Positions 1 through 5,355 of a stretch of 9,304 nucleotides of DNA are shown piece after piece. The stretch lies in the NCBI GenBank assembly GCA_023435545.1, contig JAEYRQ010000428.1, positions 1 to 9,304 on the forward strand, read 5' to 3'. The notes under the pieces are model-generated. The model had not been told where the DNA came from. It made no database searches and worked only from the letters and a program-made list of their open reading frames with translations. The position numbers and the translations under genes were made by a program. Positions within the stretch are counted from its first letter, which is position 1; every line of letters starts with the position of its first letter. Source of the stretch: Pseudomonadota bacterium (lineage in GTDB: Bacteria > Pseudomonadota > Alphaproteobacteria > Rhizobiales > Tepidamorphaceae).

Positions 1-2
1 CC

Positions 3-338
3 CGCAACCTCGACGAACAGCAGCTCGCCAAGGCCCGCGCCGCGCTCGATGCCTGGACTCCCAAGCCGATGGACCCGGTCGCCAACGTCGTTGCCGAGCC
101 TCAAGGCGGCTGGGGCGACGCGCTGCCGCCGGTGCGCCAGGCGGTGGACGCGCGCGAGACCGTCGCCAACGTACAGTCGCTTCTGTCTCGGCTGGGCTAC
201 GCGCCCGGACCCGCCGACGGTGAAATGGGACCGCGCACCCGCGACGCCATCCGCGCCTTCCAGCGCTCGATCGGCATGCCGGATACCGGCGAGGTGAGCC
301 CGGAACTGGTCGATCGGCTGACGAGTTCGGCCGGCTGA
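3..338 (+). CDS. C-terminal part of a peptidoglycan-binding-domain protein (possibly SEL1-repeat/PodJL-like)
   Basis: The frame is open from the left edge to a TGA at 336-338, so only the last 111 residues are seen and the true start lies outside the window. The last 55 or so residues match the PGRP-type peptidoglycan-binding domain (PF01471 family): VQSLLSRLGYAPGPADG, then GPRTRDAIRAFQRSIGMPDTG, then a final helix with a VDRL end. This domain normally binds the cell wall and acts in the periplasm. The preceding stretch, QQLAKARAALDAWTPKP, resembles the linker after SEL1 repeats in the long PodJL-like polarity or localisation proteins of Rhizobiales. That assignment is inference, because no SEL1 repeat lies inside the window. 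The shorter reading starting at the ATG at 69 is only an internal methionine. Confidence is high for the domain and moderate for the parent protein. Confidence 0.8.
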   Translation, partial: RNLDEQQLAKARAALDAWTPKPMDPVANVVAEPQGGWGDALPPVRQAVDARETVANVQSLLSRLGYAPGPADGEMGPRTRDAIRAFQRSIGMPDTGEVSPELVDRLTSSAG

Positions 339-448
339 TGCCGGAGACCGGCTCGACCGGTTGACTTCTGAGGCCGGCTGCCGGTTAACAGACGGGTTGC
401 CGGTACGAGCGCCCGGTCGGCGCGCGGCATCCCCGACAGGCCGCGAGC
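339..448 (+). promoter_or_regulatory. Intergenic region with weak hairpin and possible promoter for the membrane operon
   Basis: This 110-bp gap separates the peptidoglycan-binding protein from the TauE-like gene. A small hairpin (ACCGG at 347-351, CCGGT at 357-361, 5-nt loop) just after the stop could help termination but lacks a U tract. A TTGACT hexamer at 361-366 resembles a sigma-70 -35 box. The best -10 at a 17-bp spacing is GTTAAC (384-389), which matches only three consensus positions, so the promoter call is tentative. The motif GGCCGGCTG occurs twice (329-337 and 372-380), giving a short direct repeat. Confidence 0.3.
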
Positions 449-1375
449 ATGCAGATCTACCTGCCGATTGCCGAGATCGCCGTGAACATGTTCCTGCTCC
501 TGGGCATGGGCGTCGCGGTCGGCTTCCTGTCCGGCATGTTCGGCGTCGGCGGCGGCTTCCTGCTGACGCCGCTGCTGATCTTCACCGGAATTCCGCCGGC
601 CATCGCGGTCGCCACGCAGAGCGGCCAGATCGTCGCCTCCTCGGTGTCGGGCGCGCTCGCGCACTGGCGACGCGGGACGATCGACGTGGCGCTCGGCGTC
701 ATCCTGATCGCCGGCGGCGTCGTCGGCTCGGCGATGGGCGTGGTGCTGTTCCGGCTGCTGCGCCATTTCGGCCAGCTCGACCTGATCATCTCGCTGCTCT
801 ACGTCCTGTTCCTGGGCGTTGTCGGCGGCCTGATGCTGCTGGAGAGCGCGCGCGCCATCATCCTGAGGCGGATGGGCCGCCCGATCGCGGCGCGGCGGCC
901 CGGCCAGCACACCTGGGTGCACAGGCTGCCGGTGAAGATGCGCTTCAAGCGCTCGCGGCTCTGCATCTCGATCCTGCCGGTGCTCGGGCTCGGCTGGTTC
1001 ATCGGCTTGCTCGTCGCGGTGATGGGCATCGGCGGCGGCTTCATCATGGTCCCGGCGATGATCTATCTGCTCCGGGTGCCCACCAACGTGGTGGTGGGAA
1101 CGTCGCTGTTCCAGATCATCTTCGTGACCGCCGTCACAGCCGTTCTGCACGCCGTGTCCACCAAGTCGATCGACGCGGTGCTGGCGCTCTTGCTGATGGT
1201 CGGCGGCGTGATGGGCGCCCAGTTCGGGGTGCAGGCCGGCCAGCGGCTGAGGGGCGAGCAGTTGCGGCTGCTGCTCGCCCTGCTCGTCCTCGGGGTCGGG
1301 GCGCGGATGATGTACGAGCTGGTGGCCACGCCGCCCGACCTCTACACCCTGGCGATTGCCATGGGAGGCAGGTGA
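449..1375 (+). CDS. TauE/SafE (TSUP) family membrane permease, predicted sulfite/organosulfonate or other anion exporter
   Basis: This 308-residue integral membrane protein of the TSUP family (TauE/SafE, PF01925) is predicted to move small sulfur-containing or organic anions across the inner membrane; the substrate cannot be read from sequence. It shows the family's internal duplication: GVGGGF at residues 32-37 inside a first-helix motif, and GIGGGF at 193-198 inside a second copy, each followed by a proline-containing helix (TPLLI, VPAMI) and a short basic or ID segment. A basic loop (about 138-170) joins the halves. The start at ATG 449 gives the MQIYLPIAEIAVN opening usual for alphaproteobacterial members, although the ribosome binding site is weak. 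The TGA at 1373-1375 is one base from the ATG of the next gene, which implies translational coupling. TauE-like genes are often followed by a TIGR02186 gene in this group, as here. Confidence 0.9.
   Translation: MQIYLPIAEIAVNMFLLLGMGVAVGFLSGMFGVGGGFLLTPLLIFTGIPPAIAVATQSGQIVASSVSGALAHWRRGTIDVALGVILIAGGVVGSAMGVVLFRLLRHFGQLDLIISLLYVLFLGVVGGLMLLESARAIILRRMGRPIAARRPGQHTWVHRLPVKMRFKRSRLCISILPVLGLGWFIGLLVAVMGIGGGFIMVPAMIYLLRVPTNVVVGTSLFQIIFVTAVTAVLHAVSTKSIDAVLALLLMVGGVMGAQFGVQAGQRLRGEQLRLLLALLVLGVGARMMYELVATPPDLYTLAIAMGGR
1363..1368 (+). promoter_or_regulatory. Ribosome binding site fixing the TIGR02186 gene start at 1377
   Basis: GGGAGG lies 8 nt before the ATG at 1377. This decides the start: the TTG at 1356 lies upstream of this site and would put the site inside the coding sequence, whereas ATG 1377 sits at ideal spacing and one base after the TauE stop. 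The site is outside the inserted element, so it is the original one. Confidence 0.8.
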
Positions 1376-1376
1376 G

Positions 1377-2411
1377 ATGTTAGAGCCCGCTTGGGAATTG
1401 GTCGCGGCCACGATGCGGTTGTGGCGAGTCGGATGCAAGGAGGGACGGCGCAGCCGATGTGGTGCATCGACGAGCCGGGCCGACGTGGCAGCCGGCCACC
1501 ACAACCACACCGCAGGCGCGCGGAATTCGATCGCCCGGTGCGTCGCGACCCTTGCCGATACCCCCGGTATCGGCTGCGGGCCGCTCCTGCCGGATCGATC
1601 GAATTGCGCGCGTCGTGGCCATGACCAATTCCCAAACGCGCTCTTACGGTTCCTGCTGTTCCTGGCAGTGGCGGCGGCCTGCCTCTGGCGGCCCGGGGAG
1701 GCGAGCGCCGAGGGCGTCATCGCGACGCTGTCGGACCGGCGCGTCGAGATCCGCTCCAACTTCGTCGGCACCGAGTTGGTGGTCTTCGGATCGATCGAGC
1801 GCGATGCCGCCACGGTGGGCCGGGCGCGCGGCTACGACGTGGTGGTGGTGGTACGGGGCCCCACGCACGACATCGTCAGCTGGCGCAAGGAACGGATCGC
1901 CGGGGTCTGGGTCAATGCGACCGGCATCGAGTTCGTGCGGGCGCCCTCCTACTATGCGGTCTTGTCCAACCGGCCGCTGAGCGAGATTTCCGGGCCGGTG
2001 CAGCTGCGCCGGCGCGGCATCGGGCTGGAGTACGTGCGGCTCGACACCCGCACCCAGCAAGAGCCGGAGGTGGAGGCGGAGTTCCGCGACGCCATGATCC
2101 GCCGCAAGATGCAGCAGCGCCTCTACATCGAGAACGGGAAGGCCGTGGATATGCTGACCCAGCGGCTGTTCCAGGTCGCGATCCCACTGCCCGCGCACAT
2201 CCGCACCGGCGGCTACACGGCGGTGGTCCACGTCTTTTCCGACGGTGCCCTGCTCGCCAGCACCCAGGTCGGCTTCTGGGTGTTCAAGCATGGCTTCGAG
2301 GCGGCCGTCTTCGACATGGCGCAGCACCAGCCCCTGTTGTACGGACTGGCGACGGTGGCGATGGCCTTCGGGGTGGGGTGGCTGGGCAGCGTGCTGTTCC
2401 GCCGGGACTGA
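1377..2411 (+). CDS. TIGR02186/Alph_Pro_TM family membrane-anchored protein carrying an in-frame 87-codon element insertion
   Basis: From ATG 1377 the product is 344 residues. Residues 3-89 are encoded by the inserted element at 1383-1643 and look like no domain (Arg-, Gly- and Ala-rich with five cysteines). Residues 90-111 are a normal signal peptide (LRFLLFLAVAAACLW, then a likely ASA cleavage site). Then comes a beta-rich body with VVVVVRGP, WRKERIAGVWVN and FVRAPSYYAVLSNRPL, matching my recollection of the TIGR02186 family (PF09608, function unknown). A C-terminal membrane helix spans about 320-341, followed by FRRD. Removing the element plus one TTA restores ATG-TTA-CGG-TTC and a 256-residue protein of normal family length starting directly with its signal peptide. 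No in-frame ATG or GTG lies between the element's right half and the signal peptide, so any product probably carries most of the extension. The likely partner is the upstream TauE-like permease. Whether the product is still exported is unknown. Confidence 0.85.
   Translation: MLEPAWELVAATMRLWRVGCKEGRRSRCGASTSRADVAAGHHNHTAGARNSIARCVATLADTPGIGCGPLLPDRSNCARRGHDQFPNALLRFLLFLAVAAACLWRPGEASAEGVIATLSDRRVEIRSNFVGTELVVFGSIERDAATVGRARGYDVVVVVRGPTHDIVSWRKERIAGVWVNATGIEFVRAPSYYAVLSNRPLSEISGPVQLRRRGIGLEYVRLDTRTQQEPEVEAEFRDAMIRRKMQQRLYIENGKAVDMLTQRLFQVAIPLPAHIRTGGYTAVVHVFSDGALLASTQVGFWVFKHGFEAAVFDMAQHQPLLYGLATVAMAFGVGWLGSVLFRRD
1383..1417 (+). repeat. Left terminal inverted repeat of the 261-bp element
   Basis: This 35-bp repeat starts with GAGCCCGC and pairs with 1609-1643. 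The mismatches are at repeat positions 5, 8, 22, 23 and 32. It abuts the TTA copy at 1380-1382. Confidence 0.85.
1417..1506. repeat. Left internal palindromic arm of the element
   Basis: GGTTGTGG at 1417-1424 pairs with CCACAACC at 1499-1506 (8 bp perfect). Inside, GATGCA at 1432-1437 pairs with TGCATC at 1463-1468, and GGCCG at 1478-1482 can pair with CGGCC at 1493-1497. The inner pairings are short and alternative folds exist. Confidence 0.5.
1524..1605. repeat. Right internal palindromic arm of the element with a perfect 9-bp hairpin at its tip
   Basis: AATTCGATCG at 1524-1533 pairs perfectly with CGATCGAATT at 1596-1605. Within it, GCGACCC (1545-1551) pairs with GGGCCGC (1578-1584) with one mismatch, and GCCGATACC (1554-1562) pairs perfectly with GGTATCGGC (1566-1574) across a CCC loop. 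The nested order is that of one long interrupted stem. Confidence 0.7.
1609..1643 (-). repeat. Right terminal inverted repeat of the 261-bp element
   Basis: This is the inverted copy of 1383-1417. It reads GAGCGCGTTTGGGAATTGG inward on the minus strand and abuts the second TTA copy at 1644-1646. Confidence 0.85.
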
Positions 2412-2432
2412 GATCATGAAAGGATCCGCTGC

Positions 2433-2921
2433 ATGACGATCATTTCCGACCGCCCGATCGGCGACGACGGCCGGCCGCCGCTGGTGGCGCTGATCATCGG
2501 CTGGGCGGGCGTGGTGCCGTTCGTCGTGGCGGCGCTGGCACCGATGGTGCTGACGGACTACGGAACGGTGGCGTTCCTGTCGCTGGCCGGCGGGGTCTAC
2601 GCGGCGCTGATGCTGTCGTTCCTGGGCGGCGTCCGCTGGGGCATGGCGATGAGTCCGCTGTGGGCCTCCGACCGGTCGCTCGGCTTCGCGCTGTCGATCG
2701 TGGCGCCGAGCGCGGGCTGGATCGCGCTGCTGATCCCGCGCATCGAGGGGCTGTCGATCCTGATCATCGCGTTCCTGCTGCAGGGCTGGCTCGACCTCAG
2801 GGCCGTCGGCGAGGGACGCGCGCCGCTGTGGTACGGGCCGCTGCGCATCCGCCTGACGGCGGCGGCCGTCGTCGCGCTGGTGGTGACGATGGTGACCGAG
2901 GTCGCAGTCATCCCGCTCTGA
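2433..2921 (+). CDS. DUF3429 family small integral membrane protein
   Basis: This 162-residue protein has about five predicted membrane segments (roughly residues 17-40, 45-70, 82-100, 104-122 and 140-160). The block LSLAGGVYAALMLSFLGGVRWGMA with the GGVRWG motif, and the later LLQGWLDLRA, match my recollection of the DUF3429 family (PF11911), which also has mitochondrial relatives. Its biochemical function is unknown. The ATG at 2433 is supported by AAGGA at 2420-2424, 8 nt upstream. The gap to the preceding gene is 21 bp and to the next 33 bp, so it is probably co-transcribed with both. Within the operon it may serve as an accessory membrane protein to one of the permeases, but that is only contextual inference. 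Confidence 0.85.
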   Translation: MTIISDRPIGDDGRPPLVALIIGWAGVVPFVVAALAPMVLTDYGTVAFLSLAGGVYAALMLSFLGGVRWGMAMSPLWASDRSLGFALSIVAPSAGWIALLIPRIEGLSILIIAFLLQGWLDLRAVGEGRAPLWYGPLRIRLTAAAVVALVVTMVTEVAVIPL

Positions 2922-2954
2922 CGTCCCCTGCCCTGAAGCGATACGGTCACGGGC

Positions 2955-4184
2955 GTGTCGGTCAGCCTCGCCGTCTCCTGCCTGATCTTCCTCCTGATCG
3001 CGCTCAGGCAATGGCTGCCTGAACGGGTACGGATCTGGCACATCATGAGTGCCGGCGCCGTCGTGCTGCTGGCGCTAGGCGAGATCACCCCGCGCGCCGC
3101 GCTGGAGGCGATCGACTGGAACGTCATCGCCTATCTGTTCGGCGTCTTCGCCATCGCCGCGGCGCTCTACGACAACGGCATCTCGCATGCGATCGGCGAG
3201 CGGATCGTGGCGGCCGGCAGGCCGCGTCTGGCGATCCTGGTCTTCGTCCTGGCGATCGCGCTCACCTCGGCGGTGCTGACCAATGACGCGGCCGCGGTGA
3301 TCGGCACGCCGATCGCGCTGATGCTGGCGCGCGCGCTCGACCGGCCGGCGATCCCGATCCTGATCGCGCTTTGCGCCGCCGTGACGCTCGGCAGCATGGC
3401 AAGCGCGGTCGGCAACCCTCAGAACATCCTGATCGCCTCATATGCCGGCTTCGCCGACCCTGTCGGAACCTTCGCCCTGTGGCTCGGTCCGCCGACGCTG
3501 ATCGCACTGGCGCTCGCCTATCCGTGGCTGTCGCGGCTGGTGATGAACGGGCGGCCGACCGATTCCATCCAGCCCGAACTGCCGCTGCCACACAGCGAGC
3601 CGCGCGCCTGGCCGGCCTGGCTCGGCATGGGCCTGCTCGTGGTCCTCATCGTCGGCGGAAGCCTGCATCCGGGCCTCACCATCCCGTTCGGCGTCGCGAG
3701 CCTTCTGGCCGCCGCGCCGGTCCTGCTGTTCTCCAGCCGCCGGCTGCGCACGCTGAAGGAGGTGGACTGGCCGACGCTGGTCTTCTTCGTGGCGATGTTC
3801 GTCGTCACCGGATCGCTGCACGGATCGGGCTCGCTGCAGGAAATGCTCGGGCCGCTGATCGATCGGCTGGACGAGCCGCCGGTGACGGCAGCAGTCGCCT
3901 TCGTCGCCAGCCAGCTGTTCTCGAACGTCCCGGTGGTCGATCTCTACCTGCGTCTGACATCGGACACCGGCACCGAGAACCTGATGATGCTCGCGGGGAT
4001 TTCGACGCTGGCCGGCAACCTGTTCATCATCTCCGCGGCGAGCAACGTCATCGTTGTCCAGCAGGCCGAGCGCTACGGCCAGCGGCCGTTCACCTTCTGG
4101 CAGTTCACCGCGCTGATGCTGCCGGTGACGGTGATGTCGCCAATCGTCACCTGGCTGTGGGTGACGGCGCTCGGGCAGGGCTGA
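2955..4184 (+). CDS. SLC13/ArsB-NhaD superfamily anion permease
   Basis: This 409-residue polytopic membrane protein of the ion transporter superfamily (SLC13, CitMHS and ArsB relatives) probably carries a di- or tricarboxylate, sulfate or other oxyanion with a cation. The two pseudo-symmetric halves each show a substrate-site motif. The first half has TND at residues 109-111 and SAVGNPQNILIA at about 150-161; the second has LFSNVPVV at about 321-328 and AGNLFIISAASNVIV at about 353-367. A hydrophilic loop (about 197-218) divides them. The start is GTG at 2955, which keeps the first membrane helix; the first in-frame ATG (3045) would remove it. The ribosome binding site is weak, which fits translation dependent on upstream genes. 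It is the last gene of the four-gene group. The exact substrate is unknown. ArsB-like annotation is possible, but no arsenic genes are nearby. Confidence 0.85.
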   Translation: MSVSLAVSCLIFLLIALRQWLPERVRIWHIMSAGAVVLLALGEITPRAALEAIDWNVIAYLFGVFAIAAALYDNGISHAIGERIVAAGRPRLAILVFVLAIALTSAVLTNDAAAVIGTPIALMLARALDRPAIPILIALCAAVTLGSMASAVGNPQNILIASYAGFADPVGTFALWLGPPTLIALALAYPWLSRLVMNGRPTDSIQPELPLPHSEPRAWPAWLGMGLLVVLIVGGSLHPGLTIPFGVASLLAAAPVLLFSSRRLRTLKEVDWPTLVFFVAMFVVTGSLHGSGSLQEMLGPLIDRLDEPPVTAAVAFVASQLFSNVPVVDLYLRLTSDTGTENLMMLAGISTLAGNLFIISAASNVIVVQQAERYGQRPFTFWQFTALMLPVTVMSPIVTWLWVTALGQG

Positions 4185-4229
4185 GGCGTGATCGCTTCAA
4201 GGCGCAGCGGGGGTACTACACGCCACGTC

Positions 4230-4252
4230 ATGCCCGGGCTTGACCCGGGCAT
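4230..4252. repeat. Palindromic intergenic repeat, CCCGGG-rich hairpin
   Basis: ATGCCCGGG at 4230-4238 and CCCGGGCAT at 4244-4252 form a perfect 9-bp stem with a CTTGA loop. From memory, this GTCATGCCCGGGCTTGACC-type unit is a common dispersed repeat between genes in Rhizobiales genomes. It lies between convergent genes (permease on plus, phosphoesterase on minus), where it might slow or stop transcription, although there is no U tract. The rest of 4185-4332 shows no gene or other structure. Confidence 0.7.
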
Positions 4253-4332
4253 CTCGAGAGGGGAGCAAGAACGTTTCGCATCAATCCCGACTGCCGCAAC
4301 AGGCAGGGACCTTGCAAGGCTCCCAAAGCGGC

Positions 4333-5055
4333 TCAGTCCGGCAGCAGCCGGCGGGACGGCAGCGGATAGACGGCGCGCCCGCCGATCATCCAGGCATAGA
4401 GCGCGTTGGCCGCGAACAGGCCGGCATAGGCGGGGTCGAGCACGTTGAGGCCGCCGGCATAGGCGCCGAAGGCCGGCATCACCAGCCGCCGACCGTCGCC
4501 GGCGAAGCAGCGGCGGCGCAGGCCCCTGCCCTTCAGGCTGACCTTAGCCACCGGATGCAGGTGGCCGGCGATCTCGCCGGCGGGCGAGGCGGGGTCGGGC
4601 TCGTGTCGGAAGACGACGGGGCCGACGGCGAGCTCCGCGAACCACGCGCCCGCAATCCCGGCGGGCGGCCGGGGATCGTGGTTGCCGGCGATCCAGATCC
4701 AGTCGCAGCCGCGCTGCAGGCCGGCGATCGCATCGCGGGAGGCATCGTCGATGCGCTCGCCGGCGCCGGTATCATGGAAGCTGTCGCCAAGCGCGACCAC
4801 GATGCGCGGCCGACGGCAGGCGATGGTGGCGGCCAGCCGCGCCAGCGTCGCCGCAGTGTCGTAGGGCGGCAGCAGGGCGCCCCGGCGCGCCAGCGCCGAT
4901 CCCTTCTCCAGATGCAGGTCGGCAACGGCGAGCAGCCGTTCCTCGGGCCACCACAGCGCGCCGCAGGGCTCCGGCGCGAACTGCGCGCCCGCCACCGCAA
5001 TCGACGCAACCGGCTGGCCTGCCGCGTGGTCTTCGCGCATCGCCAAAGAGGTCAA
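4333..5055 (-). CDS. pdeM: Ligase-associated DNA damage response endonuclease PdeM-like metallophosphoesterase
   Basis: This 240-residue calcineurin-like phosphoesterase shows the metal-site motifs in order: D46-L-H48 (ADLHLEKGS), GD at 90-91 (LGDSFHD), GNHD at 124-127, H151, and GHLH at 164-167. The PdeM-type landmarks RGALLPPYDT (about 58-67) and MPAFGAYAGGLNV (about 193-205) are also present. The family is predicted to act on DNA ends together with a ligase, the Lhr-type helicase and an exonuclease. None of those partners is next to it here. Two starts are possible. TTG at 5055 has GGAGAG 9 nt upstream on the minus strand; ATG at 5040 gives 235 residues but has no clear ribosome binding site. 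I prefer the TTG. All catalytic residues are present and the length is usual for the family. Confidence 0.9.
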   Translation of the reverse strand: MTSLAMREDHAAGQPVASIAVAGAQFAPEPCGALWWPEERLLAVADLHLEKGSALARRGALLPPYDTAATLARLAATIACRRPRIVVALGDSFHDTGAGERIDDASRDAIAGLQRGCDWIWIAGNHDPRPPAGIAGAWFAELAVGPVVFRHEPDPASPAGEIAGHLHPVAKVSLKGRGLRRRCFAGDGRRLVMPAFGAYAGGLNVLDPAYAGLFAANALYAWMIGGRAVYPLPSRRLLPD

Positions 5056-5150
5056 ATTGCTGCACTCTCCGCTGATCTGCCGCCGATCAACCCCGATTCG
5101 GCGGGGCTGCGGCGCAGTCTATGCTATCGGGACAGAGGGAGGGTCAACCG
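5056..5150. promoter_or_regulatory. Divergent intergenic region with nested hairpin
   Basis: This 95-bp region separates divergent genes. CCCCG (5091-5095) pairs with CGGGG (5102-5106), and outside it GCCGC (5079-5083) pairs with GCGGC (5109-5113), giving a nested stem. A CTATGCTAT stretch at about 5119-5127 could contain a -10 for the rightward gene, but no convincing -35 is seen. GAGGGAGGG just before 5151 is the ribosome binding site of the small membrane protein. Confidence 0.3.
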
Positions 5151-5351
5151 ATGAGGCTGATGATGCCGCTCTGGCAGCGGCTGGCGATCACCATCGCGGT
5201 GATGCTGGTGGCGAGCTATGCCGCCGGCTGGATCTGGCAGTGGTTGCTCGGCTTCGCGCTGCCGAGCTTCGCGGCCGGGCTCGTCGGCGGGCTCGCGGCG
5301 CTGCCGACCTGGGATTTCCTCAAGCGCATCCGCCCCAGCGGCGGCGCCTGA
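5151..5351 (+). CDS. Small two-helix membrane protein of unknown function
   Basis: This 66-residue protein begins MRLMMPLWQRLAI, has two hydrophobic segments (about residues 10-30, ITIAVMLVASYAAGWIW, and about 33-52, FALPSFAAGLVGGLAAL), and ends with the charged tail WDFLKRIRPSGGA. The start at ATG 5151 is chosen because a strong purine-rich site (GAGGGAGGG) ends 7 nt upstream. The longer reading from 5121 lacks such a site. I recognise no family. The ribosome binding site, codon use typical of the region and membrane topology support a real gene. Its stop is 4 bp from the hutC stop on the other strand, so the two genes end tail to tail with no room for a separate terminator. Confidence 0.65.
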   Translation: MRLMMPLWQRLAITIAVMLVASYAAGWIWQWLLGFALPSFAAGLVGGLAALPTWDFLKRIRPSGGA

Positions 5352-5355
5352 CCAC

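Larger units (their letters stand above)
1383..1643. mobile_element. MITE-like palindromic element, 261 bp, with 35-bp terminal inverted repeats and TTA target duplication
   Basis: The ends are inverted copies: 1383-1417 against the reverse complement of 1609-1643 agree at 30 of 35 positions, beginning GAGC and sharing the 13-base core TTGGGAATTGGTC and then GGCCACGA. TTA at 1380-1382 and TTA at 1644-1646 flank it directly as a 3-bp target duplication. No transposase-like protein is visible in any frame, so this is a non-autonomous element. Ends starting GAG with a 3-bp TNA duplication are, from memory, typical of the IS1031 subgroup of IS5; this assignment of the mobilising family is tentative. 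The length is divisible by three and the gene's frame has no stop within it. The interior is itself palindromic (see the two arm entries), so a single strand could fold into a closed stem with two arms. Confidence 0.85.

Noticed and set aside
1356..1376. TTG start at 1356 for the TIGR02186-type gene
   Set aside because: It lies inside the TauE coding end and upstream of the GGGAGG site; the ATG at 1377 has ideal spacing and, once the element is removed, begins a perfect signal peptide.
1383..1643. A degenerate transposase or IS remnant within the element
   Set aside because: Reading all six frames gave no DDE-type or other transposase motif; the interior is palindromic and too short.
197..1813. 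Long open minus-strand frame (538 codons) opposite the TauE-like gene
   Set aside because: The sequence is Arg-, Gln-, His- and Asp-rich with no domain, as expected for the antisense of a GC-rich coding gene; it crosses the intergenic region and the inserted element without any family match.
2416..2436. Six-codon ORF (MKGSAA) whose stop overlaps the DUF3429 start
   Set aside because: It has the ATGA overlap but no ribosome binding site of its own, and it overlaps the DUF3429 site; such short arrangements are common by chance.
1644..3041. Long minus-strand frame opposite the TIGR02186 and DUF3429 genes
   Set aside because: It is low-complexity (runs of Arg, Gln, His, Asp and Ala) and mirrors the third-position bias of the real plus-strand genes.
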